This document shows positions 24,992 to 34,544 of a DNA stretch of 64,000 nucleotides, piece after piece. This DNA comes from Pseudoruminococcus massiliensis. GTDB taxonomy: Bacteria > Bacillota > Clostridia > Oscillospirales > Acutalibacteraceae. The notes beneath the pieces were generated by a model. It saw only the letters and a list, made by a program, of their open reading frames with translations, did not search any database and was not told where the DNA came from. The stretch's first letter is position 1; every line of letters begins with the position of its first letter. A program made the position numbers and the translations under genes. The stretch spans positions 248,001 through 312,000 of the forward strand of contig NZ_OLMR01000001.1 in the NCBI RefSeq assembly GCF_900291955.1, in the 5' to 3' direction.

Positions 24992-26255
24992 AACGGTTTT
25001 AATCGAGTGTGGAAAGCTCTTGCAGCGGGGCGGGTACAAAATCAAGGTGCTAAACACCATCAATTTCAAGAAATCCATGCGGTACAATCCCTTCGCCTAT
25101 CTGCGCAGCGAAAAGGATATTTTGAAACTGGTAAATACCATTATCGCCAACACCAAAGGCGACGGGGAAAAATCCGGCGAGGATTTTTGGGTGAAATCGG
25201 AACGGCTTTTTTACTGCGCCCTTATCGGCTACATCTGGTACGAAGCCCCGGAGAATGAGAAAAACTTTACGACGCTGCTTGAAATGATAAATGCGTCGGA
25301 AGCCCGCGAGGACGACCCGGAATTTCAATCCCCCGTTGACCTCATGTTTGAACGCTTGGAGGAAAAAGACCCGGAACATTTTGCGGTGCGCCAGTACAAG
25401 AAGTTTTTGCTGTCTGCCGGAAAAACAAGAAGCTCTATCCTCATTTCCTGCGGTGCGCGTCTTGCCCCCTTTGACATTCGGGAACTGCGCGAGCTGATGG
25501 AAACCGACGAAATGGAGCTTGACACCTTAGGCGACCGAAAGACCGCGCTTTTTGTTATTATCTCCGACACCGACGACACCTTTAACTTTGTTGTATCAAT
25601 CCTTTACACACAGCTTTTCAATCTGCTTTGTGACAAGGCAGATGATGTGTACGGCGGGCGGCTACCTGTTCATGTGCGCTGTCTGCTTGACGAGTTTGCA
25701 AATATCGGGCAGATACCGAAGTTTGAAAAACTCATTGCCACGATAAGGAGCCGCGAAATCTCCGCGTCCATCATCTTGCAGAGCCAGTCGCAGCTAAAGG
25801 CTATCTACAAGGACAACGCCGATACCATTGTCGGCAACTGCGATACGACCCTGTTCTTGGGCGGCAAGGAGAAAACGACCCTTAAAGAAATGTCGGAAAT
25901 CTTGGGGAAAGAAACCATTGACAGCTTCAACACTTCCGAAACAAGAGGACGGGAGCTTTCCCACGGGCTGAACTATCAGAAGTTAGGCAAGCAGCTTATG
26001 AGCGAAGATGAAATTGCGGTCATGGACGGCGGGAAATGTATCTTGCAACTACGCGGGGTGCGTCCGTTCTTCTCCGAAAAATACGATATTACCAAACACC
26101 CGAAGTACAAGTACCTTTCCGACTTTGACAAGAAAAATGCCTTTGACATGGAAAAGCACTTGCGCCGCCGTCCTGCAATCGTAAAGCCGGACGAGGTATT
26201 TGACTATTACGAAGTTGACGAAGCAGATTTGCAGGAGGACACAGAAAATGAATAA
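24982..26255 (+). pseudogene. VirD4-like coupling protein, 3' part
   Basis: The rest of the interrupted coupling protein. It resumes with GTVLIECGKLLQRGGYKIKV and carries the Walker B segment HVRCLLDEFANIGQIPKF, the Q-x-x-SQ motif ILQSQSQLKAIY and the C-terminal TLFLGGKEKTT. These belong to the VirD4/TraG NTPase domain, but Walker A is on the other side of the nested element. A TTG-initiated product from about 25020 is conceivable but would lack the membrane anchor and P-loop. Its stop overlaps the next gene by 8 bp. Confidence 0.92.
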
Positions 26256-26460
26256 GCGTATCAGAAAGAAAAAGGCAAAACAGCAGCTAATCCGGGCTAT
26301 CAGCGGGCTTGTGGAAGCTGCCGAGGAAATGCAGCGGGAACAGGAACGCAGGACAAGACAGGCAGGTATTTCCTATATCAAGTATATCGAAGCTGTCCGG
26401 GAACGGCAGTACGGCATTATGCCTGTCTACACACCACTTTTTGAAAAGGAGGGAGCTTAA
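26248..26460 (+). CDS. Small basic ICE protein
   Basis: A 70-aa basic protein, MNKRIRKKKAKQQLIRAISG, mostly helical (predicted coiled coil through the QREQERRTRQ stretch). The ATG overlaps the coupling-protein stop by 8 bp, and GGAGG in the upstream gene lies at proper spacing, so it is translationally coupled. I do not recognise a family. It is the last gene before a hairpin and the VirB-type operon. Confidence 0.65.
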   Translation: MNKRIRKKKAKQQLIRAISGLVEAAEEMQREQERRTRQAGISYIKYIEAVRERQYGIMPVYTPLFEKEGA

Positions 26461-26591
26461 AGTAAAAATAATAAACACGGGCTACATGGTACGCGCCCCT
26501 ACTCCTTGCGCGTATCGCGGCAGGAAGCCGCACCCTTACAACTGAATACCGCCGCGCCGCAGCAACAAACGCAGCGCGGGGACTTATGACC

Positions 26592-26625
26592 GCGGCAGTT
26601 ATCGAAAACTGACCGCCGTTTTTTA
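26592..26625 (+). terminator. Terminator upstream of the VirB-like operon
   Basis: GCGGCAGTT and AACTGACCGC pair (with one bulged A) and are followed by CGTTTTTTAT. It separates the coupling-protein group from Maff2. The gap 26461-26670 holds no other gene. Confidence 0.55.
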
Positions 26626-26670
26626 TGCCCTTTTTCGGGCAGCCGCACAGCGGCAGAAAGGAGTTATATT

Positions 26671-26886
26671 ATGGCATTTTTCAACAGCGCAGTAGGCGTT
26701 TTACAGACACTCGTTATCGCTCTCGGAGCAGGTCTTGGCATTTGGGGCGTTATCAACCTCTTGGAGGGCTACGGAAATGACAACCCAGGTGCAAAAAGCC
26801 AGGGCATGAAGCAGCTCATGGCGGGCGGCGGCGTTGCCCTTATCGGTGGCACCCTTGTACCTCTGCTTTCCGGCCTGTTCGGTTAA
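26671..26886 (+). CDS. Maff2 family pilin-like membrane protein
   Basis: The 71-aa protein has two hydrophobic segments (VLQTLVIALGAGLGIWGVIN and GGGVALIGGTLVPLLSG) separated by a short polar loop with GAKSQGMKQLMAGGG. This matches the Maff2/VirB2-like family of mobile elements, which is thought to contribute to the transfer channel. Length fits. AAAGGAG precedes the ATG. It begins the VirB-like gene block. Confidence 0.82.
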   Translation: MAFFNSAVGVLQTLVIALGAGLGIWGVINLLEGYGNDNPGAKSQGMKQLMAGGGVALIGGTLVPLLSGLFG

Positions 26887-26902
26887 GCGGCGGGGTTAGC
26901 CT

Positions 26903-27772
26903 ATGCAGAGCATACTTGACGCGATTAACGAATGGATAAAGGAAATCCTCATTGGAGCCATTAACGGTAATCTGTCAACTATGTTCGGGGACGTAAACGA
27001 AAAAGTCGGAACTATCGCCGCAGAGGTAGGACAAACCCCGCAGGGGTGGAACGCAGGCATATTTTCCATGATACAGAGTTTGTCGGAAAATGTGATTGTA
27101 CCCATTGCGGGGCTTGTCATTACCTACGTTCTATGCGTGGAGCTTATCAGCATGGTAACGGAAAAGAACAATATGCACGATATTGACACGTTCATGTTCT
27201 TTAAGTGGTTTTTCAAGGCGTGGGTAGCGGTGTATCTCGTTACCCACACCTTTACTATCACTATGGCGGTGTTCGATATGGCGCAGCACGTTGTTTCCGG
27301 CGCAGCGGGCGTGATCGGCGGCAATACGAATATCGACGTTGACGCCGCCCTCTCGTCCATGCAAGCCGGACTTGACGCTATGGAAATCCCCGAACTGCTT
27401 TTGCTCGTTATGGAAACAAGCCTTGTGAGCCTTTGCATGAAAATCATGTCGGTGCTTATCACGGTTATCCTGTACGGCAGAATGATAGAAATTTACCTTT
27501 ACTGTTCGGTATCGCCTATCCCGTTTGCAACTATGACCAACAGAGAGTGGGGGCAGATAGGCAACAACTACTTAAAAGCCCTGTTCGCCCTCGGTTTTCA
27601 AGGCTTCCTCATAATGATATGCGTCGGCATTTATGCGGTTTTGGTTGGCAGCATGATTGTAGCGGACAACCTGCACAGCGCGATTTTCTCCCTTGCAGCC
27701 TACACCGTGATTTTGTGCTTCTCCCTATTCAAAACAGGCGCACTTGCGAAGTCAATATTTAACGCCCATTAA
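26903..27772 (+). CDS. VirB6/TrbL-like polytopic membrane protein
   Basis: The 289-aa protein has about six transmembrane segments (IVPIAGLVITYVLCVELISM, FKAWVAVYLVTHTFTITMAV, MKIMSVLITVILYGRMIEIY and others) and a polar N-terminus. In Tn1549-type ICEs the gene between Maff2 and PrgI is the VirB6-like channel component. It starts 16 bp after Maff2. Assignment rests on topology and gene order. Confidence 0.8.
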   Translation: MQSILDAINEWIKEILIGAINGNLSTMFGDVNEKVGTIAAEVGQTPQGWNAGIFSMIQSLSENVIVPIAGLVITYVLCVELISMVTEKNNMHDIDTFMFFKWFFKAWVAVYLVTHTFTITMAVFDMAQHVVSGAAGVIGGNTNIDVDAALSSMQAGLDAMEIPELLLLVMETSLVSLCMKIMSVLITVILYGRMIEIYLYCSVSPIPFATMTNREWGQIGNNYLKALFALGFQGFLIMICVGIYAVLVGSMIVADNLHSAIFSLAAYTVILCFSLFKTGALAKSIFNAH

Positions 27773-27796
27773 AGACCGAAAGGAGGAGGTTTTCAC

Positions 27797-28207
27797 TTGG
27801 CGTATGTACCCGTACCCAAAGACTTATCAAAAATCAAAACGAAAGTCGCTTTTAATCTGACAAAGCGGCAGATTATATGTTTTGCGGCAGCCCTCGCTAT
27901 AGGACTACCGCTTTTCTTTTTGCTCAAAGACAGCGCGGGAACAAGCATGGCGGCATTTGCAATGATTGTCGTTATGCTTCCCTGCTTCCTCTTGGCAATG
28001 TATGAAAAACACGGGCAGCCCCTTGAAATCGTGATAAAGAACGTCATTCAGACAAAGTTTATCCGACCAAAGGAACGCCCCTATCAGACGGAAAATTTTT
28101 ATGCCGTCATAGAAAAACAACGAAAACTGGAAAAGGAGGTATCGGCTATTGTCAATGGCAGAACGAAAAACCATGACCCGCGCGGTAAAAAATCCCGTGA
28201 AGCGTAA
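27797..28207 (+). CDS. PrgI/VirB3-like membrane protein
   Basis: The 136-aa protein begins AYVPVPKDLSKIKTKVAFNL and has two hydrophobic helices (about 28-70), matching the PrgI family of Gram-positive type IV secretion components (VirB3-like). The start is TTG with GGAGG 7 nt before it. It overlaps the beginning of the VirB4-like gene by about 60 nt in another frame, as in related ICEs. Confidence 0.85.
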   Translation: MAYVPVPKDLSKIKTKVAFNLTKRQIICFAAALAIGLPLFFLLKDSAGTSMAAFAMIVVMLPCFLLAMYEKHGQPLEIVIKNVIQTKFIRPKERPYQTENFYAVIEKQRKLEKEVSAIVNGRTKNHDPRGKKSREA

Positions 28208-30584
28208 GCTGACCCGCGCAGAAAAGAAAGAAATCGCCGCCGTGATACAGGCGGCAAAGGGCGACGGGAAGCCCCGCACCGCACAACAGACCATTCCCTA
28301 CTTGCAGATGTACCCGGACGGGATTTGCAGGGTAACGGAAAAGAAATACAGTAAAAGCCTTGTCTTTGAAGATATTAACTATCAGCTTGCACAGGCAGAC
28401 GATAAGACAGCCATTTTTGAAAACTGGTGCGATTTTCTCAACTACTTTGACGCTTCCGTTTCGGTGCAGCTCTCTTTCATCAATCAGGGTGCAAGAAAGG
28501 AAAAGGCACAGGCGGCTATCGAAATTCCGGCGCAGGACGACGCTTTTAACTCTATCCGCAGGGAGTACGCGGATATGCTTAAAAATCAGCTTGAAAAAGG
28601 CAACAACGGACTGGAAAAGTGCAAGTACATTACCTTTTCCATTGAAGCGGACAATCTTGCGGCGGCAAAAGCCCGCCTTTCCCGTATCGAAACCGACGTA
28701 CTCAATAATTTTAAGGTGCTTGGTGTAACCGCCCGCCCCATGAACGGACAGGAACGCTTGAACGTACTGCATGGGATTTTCCACCCGGAGGGCGAGCCGT
28801 TCCGTTTCTCTTGGGACTGGCTTGTACCGTCCGGGCTTACCACAAAGGACTTTATCGCCCCGTCCTCGTTCCGCTTTGGCGACGGCAGGACGTTTCGCAT
28901 GGGGCGCAAGCTCGGTGCTGTTAGCTTCCTTGAAATCCTTGCGCCGGAGCTGAACGACCGTATGCTTTCGGACATTCTCGACCTTGAAAACGGAATTATC
29001 GTCAATCTGCATATCCGCAGTATCGACCAGAGCGAAGCAATCAAGACTATCAAGCGCAAAATTACCGACCTCGACAAGATGAAGATTGAGGAACAGAAAA
29101 AGGCGGTACGCAGCGGGTACGATATGGATATAATTCCGTCCGACCTTGCCACGTTCGGCAGCGAAGCGAAAAATCTCTTGCAGGATTTACAGAGCAGAAA
29201 TGAAAGAATGTTTCTGCTGACGTTCCTTGTGGTAAACATGGCAGACACGAAGCGGAAACTGGATAATGACATCTTTGCTACGGCGGGCTTTGCACAGAAA
29301 AACAACTGCGCTCTGACCCGCCTTGACTATTTGCAGGAAGCGGGCTTTATGTCCTCTATTCCTCTTGGGGAGAACCTTATCCCCATTCAAAGAGGGCTTA
29401 CGACCAGTAGCACCGCTATTTTTATCCCGTTCATCACGCAGGAGCTTTTCCAAAGGGGTGCAGCCCTTTACTACGGCTTAAATGCCCTTAGTAACAACAT
29501 GATACTCTGCGACCGCAAGCAACTGAAAAATCCCAACGGGCTTATTCTTGGAACACCGGGAAGCGGTAAATCCTTTGCGGCAAAACGGGAAATGACAAAC
29601 GCCTTTCTCATTACCGACGACGATATTATTATCTGCGACCCGGAAGCAGAATATTTTTCCCTTGTGCAGCGTTTGGGCGGGCAAGTGATACGTCTGTCGC
29701 CTGCCGGAAAAGGCATGGACGGCAAGCCCCAGTATGTGAACCCTATGGATATTAACCTCAACTACTCCGAGGACGACAACCCGCTTGCCTTGAAATCCGA
29801 CTTTATCCTTTCCCTCTGCGAGCTTGTTATCGGCGGCAAAGAGGGCTTGCAGCCCGTGGAAAAGACCGTCATTGACCGCGCCGTTAGGAATGTGTACCGA
29901 CCTTTCCTTGCAGACCCCGACCCGGCAAAAATGCCGATTTTGGGCGACCTCTACAACGAACTGCTGAAACAGCCGGAGCCGGAAGCTGCCCGCATTGCGG
30001 CGGCATTGGAGCTTTATGTTTCCGGCTCTCTGAACGTCTTTAACCACCGTACCAACGTGGAGCTTTCAAACCGTCTTGTCTGCTTTGATATTAAGCAGCT
30101 TGGAAAGCAGCTCAAAAAATTAGGTATGCTCATTGTGCAAGACCAGGTGTGGAACCGCGTGACCGTCAACCGCGCCGAGAAAAAGGCAACCCGTTACTAT
30201 ATGGACGAATTTCATTTGCTTTTGAAAGAGGAACAGACCGCAGCCTATTCTGTGGAGATTTGGAAGCGTTTTCGTAAATGGGGCGGCATACCGACGGCTA
30301 TCACACAGAACGTCAAAGACCTTTTAAGCAGCCGCGAAGTCGAGAATATCTTTGAAAACTCCGATTTTGTCCTCATGCTCAATCAGGCACAGGGCGACCG
30401 GGCTATCCTTGCAAAGCAGCTTAACATCTCCCCGCAGCAGATGAAGTATGTAACCCACACCGAAGCGGGCGAGGGGCTTATCTTTTACGGGAATGTGGTG
30501 CTGCCGTTCATTGACCGCTTCCCGACGGACACCGAGCTTTACTGTCTGCTTACGACAAAGCCGGAGGAAGTGAGCAAGCCATGA
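28149..30584 (+). CDS. VirB4-like conjugation ATPase
   Basis: This 811-aa cytoplasmic ATPase energises the transfer channel. Walker A is GLILGTPGSGKSFAAKRE (about residues 460-475). IICDPEAEYFSLVQRLGG follows, and Walker B is the YYMDEFHLLL segment (about 680), with AITQNVKDLL after it. The first ~400 residues are the VirB4/TraE N-terminal domain. The TTG at 28149 has GGAGG 9 nt upstream, while the nearby ATG at 28155 is too far from it. Gene order with PrgI upstream is diagnostic. Confidence 0.92.
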   Translation: MSMAERKTMTRAVKNPVKRKLTRAEKKEIAAVIQAAKGDGKPRTAQQTIPYLQMYPDGICRVTEKKYSKSLVFEDINYQLAQADDKTAIFENWCDFLNYFDASVSVQLSFINQGARKEKAQAAIEIPAQDDAFNSIRREYADMLKNQLEKGNNGLEKCKYITFSIEADNLAAAKARLSRIETDVLNNFKVLGVTARPMNGQERLNVLHGIFHPEGEPFRFSWDWLVPSGLTTKDFIAPSSFRFGDGRTFRMGRKLGAVSFLEILAPELNDRMLSDILDLENGIIVNLHIRSIDQSEAIKTIKRKITDLDKMKIEEQKKAVRSGYDMDIIPSDLATFGSEAKNLLQDLQSRNERMFLLTFLVVNMADTKRKLDNDIFATAGFAQKNNCALTRLDYLQEAGFMSSIPLGENLIPIQRGLTTSSTAIFIPFITQELFQRGAALYYGLNALSNNMILCDRKQLKNPNGLILGTPGSGKSFAAKREMTNAFLITDDDIIICDPEAEYFSLVQRLGGQVIRLSPAGKGMDGKPQYVNPMDINLNYSEDDNPLALKSDFILSLCELVIGGKEGLQPVEKTVIDRAVRNVYRPFLADPDPAKMPILGDLYNELLKQPEPEAARIAAALELYVSGSLNVFNHRTNVELSNRLVCFDIKQLGKQLKKLGMLIVQDQVWNRVTVNRAEKKATRYYMDEFHLLLKEEQTAAYSVEIWKRFRKWGGIPTAITQNVKDLLSSREVENIFENSDFVLMLNQAQGDRAILAKQLNISPQQMKYVTHTEAGEGLIFYGNVVLPFIDRFPTDTELYCLLTTKPEEVSKP

Positions 30585-31462
30585 AAACAGACGTAATCAT
30601 CAACCGCGACGCCCTCTATGCCCTGCGGGAGCTTCCGAGCGAAAGCGTGAACTGCTGCGTCACAAGCCCGCCTTACTATGGACTAAGGGACTACGGGCTT
30701 GACGCGCAGATTGGACGTGAGGACACGCCGGAGCAGTATATCGGGCGGCTTGTGGAAGTGTTCCGGGAGCTGCGCCGGGTACTCAAAGACGACGGGACAT
30801 TTTGGCTGAATATCGCAGACACATACTGCGGCAGCGGCATGAAAGCGGGCTGCAAGCAAAAGGATTTAATCGGTATTCCGTGGCTTCTTGCCTTTGCCCT
30901 GCGCTCTGACGGGTGGTATTTACGCAGCGATATTATCTGGCTGAAAGAAAACCCTATGCCGGAAAGCTGCCGCGACCGACCGAGCCGCTGCTATGAGCAT
31001 ATCTTTTTACTGACGAAATCAAAGAAATATTACTATGACGCTGCCGCCATTGCAGAGCCGATCGCGCCGGGAACGGCTGCGCGCTACAGGCAAGGGCGCA
31101 GCGCAGGACACAAATACGCCGAGGAAGTACCAGGACAGGGCAAGGTACAGGGTATCAATCAGCCCCGCAGCGGCAGCTATTATGACGACGCCCTTATGCC
31201 GACCACAAGAAACAAGCGGGACGTTTGGCTTATCAATACCGTACCGTACAAGGGCGGGCATTTTGCCGCCTATCCCCCGAAGCTCGCGGAAACGTGCATA
31301 CTTGCGGGCTGTCCGAAAGGCGGCGTTGTGATAGACCCGTTCTTTGGAAGCGGCACCACCGGGCTTGCAGCGCAAAGCCTTGACCGCCGCTATATCGGCA
31401 TTGAACTGAACGCCGAGTATTGCGCCCTTGCAGGGGCGCGGATTGGAGGTGGTAACACTTGA
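30581..31462 (+). CDS. Orphan DNA methyltransferase (N6-adenine/N4-cytosine type)
   Basis: This 293-aa beta-class methyltransferase has the catalytic motif CCVTSPPYYGLRDYG (S/D-PPY) near residue 28-38 and the SAM-binding motif DPFFGSGTTGLAA near residue 258. It is followed by RRYIGIELNAEYCALA. No restriction endonuclease is nearby. It overlaps the VirB4 stop (ATGA) and its end overlaps the CHAP gene start, so it is expressed within the transfer operon. A protective role against host restriction during transfer is inferred. Confidence 0.9.
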   Translation: MKTDVIINRDALYALRELPSESVNCCVTSPPYYGLRDYGLDAQIGREDTPEQYIGRLVEVFRELRRVLKDDGTFWLNIADTYCGSGMKAGCKQKDLIGIPWLLAFALRSDGWYLRSDIIWLKENPMPESCRDRPSRCYEHIFLLTKSKKYYYDAAAIAEPIAPGTAARYRQGRSAGHKYAEEVPGQGKVQGINQPRSGSYYDDALMPTTRNKRDVWLINTVPYKGGHFAAYPPKLAETCILAGCPKGGVVIDPFFGSGTTGLAAQSLDRRYIGIELNAEYCALAGARIGGGNT

Positions 31463-33564
31463 AAGACCCATTAAAGCCCCGCGATAAAATCACGCAGAAA
31501 ATGACCCGCGACGGGGCTATCGCAGAAAATCAGACCACGGGAGACACGGAACGTATCAGCAACCGCATACGGGACGCGGATTTACAAAAGACCCCGGAAC
31601 AACAGGCGGCACAGGACGCTATGCAGCTTCCCCCGGTATCTGATACAAGCCCGCTTCCCCATGTGCCGGGAGCTGCCCCCAAAGCGGACACAGGCAAAAC
31701 GGAGCGCGTCATGAAGCATATCGACGCCGCCCATACACGAAAAGCCAGTAAAAAGGCAGTACGAAAAGCACAGGCAGAAGCTACCGCCGGGACGAAATCT
31801 TCCCGGCTGCAATTTACCGACGAGGAACGCGCTGCCCCGGAGCTTGAAAAGTATATCAAGAAATCCGATAAAGCCGCCGACCGCTTGGATAAGGCAAAGG
31901 CAGCTATCCCCAAAGAAAAGAAACTGGTAAAAGAGCGCACCTTTGACGAAACCACCGGGAAAGGCAAGACCCGCCTGCACTTTGAGGAAAAGGACAAGCC
32001 GCCCGGATTTAAGGAGAAGCACAACCCGCTATCCCGCCCCACACAGGAAGCCGGGATTTTGGTACATAACAAAATCCATTCTGTCGAAAAGGATAATTCC
32101 GGCGTGGAGGGCGCACACAAGAGCGAGGAAGCCGCAGAACGGGGATTGAAGTACGGGGCGCGGAAAATCAAGCAGGACTACCGCAACCATAAGCTGAAAC
32201 CCTACCGGGAAGCGGCAAAGGCAGAAAAAGCGGCTTTTCGGGCAAATATGGACTTTCAGTATCACAAGACCCTGCATGAGAACCCGCAGCTAACCAGTAA
32301 CCCCATTTCCCGGTTTTGGCAGAAGCAGAAAATCAAGCGGCAGTATGCAAAGGAAGCCCGCAATACCGCAAAGGGTATCAAGGGCGCGGCAGAACGCACC
32401 CGCAAGGCGGCAGCCAAAGCCGCCGAGAAAACGAGGCAGACCGCAGCATTTGTGGCAAGGCACCCGGCGGGTGTGGCAATCGCTGTCGGGGTGCTACTGC
32501 TCTTTATCATGGTTATGTCCGGGCTGTCCTCTTGTGGGGCAATGTTTTCCGGCACGTTAAACGGCGTGCTTGGAACGTCCTATACGTCCGAGGACAGCGA
32601 CCTTGTGGAAGTGGAAAACAGCTACGCAGGATTGGAAAACGAGCTGCAAAGCAGGATTGACAATATCGAGCGCGACAATCCGGGCTATGACGAGTACCGC
32701 TATGACCTTGCAAATATCGGACACAATCCCCATGAATTAGCGTCTTATCTGACCGCAAAATACCAAAGCTACACCTGCGCCGAGGTACAGAGCGAATTAC
32801 AGCGGATTTTCAATCAACAATACAAGCTGACGCTGACCGAGGAAGTGGAAATACGCTACCGGGAGGAAGAACGCACCGACACATGGACAGATGAGGACGG
32901 CAACGAGCATACGGACACCTACACGGTACAAGTGCCTTATGAGTATTACATCTTGAACGTCAAGCTGACGAATACCCCACTATCCACCATTGCGGAAAAC
33001 AATCTGACCCCGGAACAACTGGAAATGTACCGGGTGTACTTACAGACAAGCGGGAACAAGCCCCTTATCTTTGGCGGCGGCTCTCCCGACACTTCCGCGT
33101 CGGAAGATTTAAGCGGCGTGGACTTTGTAAACGGAACGCGCCCCGGCAATACCGCTATCGTTGACCTTGCAAAACGGCAAGTCGGAAATGTGGGCGGCTA
33201 TCCGTATTGGAGCTGGTACGGCTTTAATTCCCGCGTGGAATGGTGCGCCTGTTTCGTGTCCTGGTGCTACGGGCAAATGGGACTTTCCGAGCCGCGCTTT
33301 GCCGCCTGCCAGTCGCAGGGTATTCCGTGGTTTACTTCTCACGGACAATGGGGAGCGCGGGGCTATGAAAACATTGCCCCCGGCGACGCTATCTTTTTTG
33401 ACTGGGATTTAGACGGCAGCGCAGACCATGTAGGACTTGTTATCGGCAGGGACGAAAGCCGCGTCTATACCGTGGAGGGCAATTCCGGCGACGCCTGCAA
33501 GATTAAGAGCTATCCCCTTGACTATGCCTGTATCAAAGGGTACGGGCTGATGAACTGGAACTGA
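31459..33564 (+). CDS. CHAP-domain cell-wall hydrolase of the conjugation apparatus (CD1108-like)
   Basis: The 701-aa protein has a long charged, basic N-terminal half (about 1-320), a transmembrane segment AIAVGVLLLFIMVMSGLSSC (about 338-357), a linker domain, and a C-terminal CHAP amidase/peptidase domain (about 575-701). The domain shows the active-site cysteine in VEWCACFVSWCYGQMG and His in DGSADHVGLVIG. It is the VirB1-like hydrolase that opens peptidoglycan for the channel. The start is TTG with GGAGG upstream, overlapping the methyltransferase stop. Confidence 0.88.
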   Translation: MKDPLKPRDKITQKMTRDGAIAENQTTGDTERISNRIRDADLQKTPEQQAAQDAMQLPPVSDTSPLPHVPGAAPKADTGKTERVMKHIDAAHTRKASKKAVRKAQAEATAGTKSSRLQFTDEERAAPELEKYIKKSDKAADRLDKAKAAIPKEKKLVKERTFDETTGKGKTRLHFEEKDKPPGFKEKHNPLSRPTQEAGILVHNKIHSVEKDNSGVEGAHKSEEAAERGLKYGARKIKQDYRNHKLKPYREAAKAEKAAFRANMDFQYHKTLHENPQLTSNPISRFWQKQKIKRQYAKEARNTAKGIKGAAERTRKAAAKAAEKTRQTAAFVARHPAGVAIAVGVLLLFIMVMSGLSSCGAMFSGTLNGVLGTSYTSEDSDLVEVENSYAGLENELQSRIDNIERDNPGYDEYRYDLANIGHNPHELASYLTAKYQSYTCAEVQSELQRIFNQQYKLTLTEEVEIRYREEERTDTWTDEDGNEHTDTYTVQVPYEYYILNVKLTNTPLSTIAENNLTPEQLEMYRVYLQTSGNKPLIFGGGSPDTSASEDLSGVDFVNGTRPGNTAIVDLAKRQVGNVGGYPYWSWYGFNSRVEWCACFVSWCYGQMGLSEPRFAACQSQGIPWFTSHGQWGARGYENIAPGDAIFFDWDLDGSADHVGLVIGRDESRVYTVEGNSGDACKIKSYPLDYACIKGYGLMNWN

Positions 33565-33598
33565 CACATTTTTTGAAAATCGAAAGGAGAAAAATTTT

Positions 33599-33856
33599 AT
33601 GGCAATGAGTAAAATCGAAAGAATTGACAAGGAAATCCAAAAGACCCGTGAGAAAATCACGGAGTATCAGAACAGGCTGCGCGGACTGGAAGCACAGAAA
33701 ACCGAAGCGGAAAATCTGCAAATCGTTCAGCTTGTGCGCTCTATGCGCCTTACCCCGCAGGAGCTTACCGCTATGCTTGCGGGCGGAGGTATTCCGGGCA
33801 TTGCCCCTATGCCCGCAGACTATGAGGAACAGGAGGACAATGCAGATGAAGAATAA
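33599..33856 (+). CDS. DUF4315 family protein
   Basis: The 85-aa protein is a coiled coil (SKIERIDKEIQKTREKITEY) with an acidic tail and LRLTPQELTAML-like segment, as in the ICE-associated DUF4315 family. Function is unknown; the position between the CHAP hydrolase and DUF4366 is typical for Tn1549-type ICEs. A good AAAGGAG site precedes the ATG. Confidence 0.82.
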   Translation: MAMSKIERIDKEIQKTREKITEYQNRLRGLEAQKTEAENLQIVQLVRSMRLTPQELTAMLAGGGIPGIAPMPADYEEQEDNADEE

Positions 33857-34544
33857 AATCCTTGCAAGCCTTACCGTACTTTGCGCCGCCCTTGTCCTTG
33901 TGGGCGGCTTTTCCGTTACCGCCTATGCACAGACCCCGACGGAAGAAACCGACGACAGCGGCGTAATCGTGGAAACCGAGCCGCAGCCCTTGACCCCGGA
34001 GGGCAACATGACCCTTGTGGACGACATTGACGGGGACGCTGCCGAGGATAAGCAGTTTATCGTCGTGAAAAGCAAAGGTGGCAACTATTTTTACATTATC
34101 GTTGACCGGGCAGCCGAGGGGGAAAATTCCGTCCACTTCCTAAATCAAGTAGACGAAAGCGACCTTATGGCGATTATCGGGGAGGAACAGACCGAACAAC
34201 CCCCGGCTGTCTGCAACTGTACCGAGAAATGCAAGGCGGGCGAAGTAAACACCGCCTGCCCCGCCTGCTCTGTCAACATGGATAGCTGCACAGGCAAGGA
34301 AGCCACGCCGGAGGAACCCGCCGAGCAGGAGCAGCCCCAGAACGGCATGGGCGGGCTTTTGATTTTCCTTGTCGTGGGCTTGCTTGGCGGCGGCGCAGCC
34401 CTCTACTACGTTAAGTTTATGAAACCGAAACAGAACGTGAAAGGCAGCACCGACCTTGACGAGTTCGATTTTGACGAATACGACGAGGACGAGCCGGAAG
34501 AAGCTGACAGCGCAGACACCGAACAGGAGGACGAGGAAGAATGA
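33846..34544 (+). CDS. DUF4366 membrane-anchored surface protein
   Basis: The 232-aa protein has an N-terminal signal peptide (KILASLTVLCAALVLVGGFS, with VTAYA cleavage region), an extracytoplasmic domain with a cysteine cluster (CNCTEKCKAGEVNTACPACS), a C-terminal membrane helix and a very acidic cytoplasmic tail. This is the DUF4366 pattern. It overlaps DUF4315 by 11 bp and topB by 4 bp. It is probably part of the transfer channel's outer side. Confidence 0.82.
   Translation: MKNKILASLTVLCAALVLVGGFSVTAYAQTPTEETDDSGVIVETEPQPLTPEGNMTLVDDIDGDAAEDKQFIVVKSKGGNYFYIIVDRAAEGENSVHFLNQVDESDLMAIIGEEQTEQPPAVCNCTEKCKAGEVNTACPACSVNMDSCTGKEATPEEPAEQEQPQNGMGGLLIFLVVGLLGGGAALYYVKFMKPKQNVKGSTDLDEFDFDEYDEDEPEEADSADTEQEDEEE

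Noticed and set aside
25020-26255. Separate shorter coupling protein starting at TTG 25020
   Set aside because: It would lack the membrane anchor and Walker A motif; the exact frame restoration on joining with 15829-16352 shows it is the 3' half of an interrupted gene.
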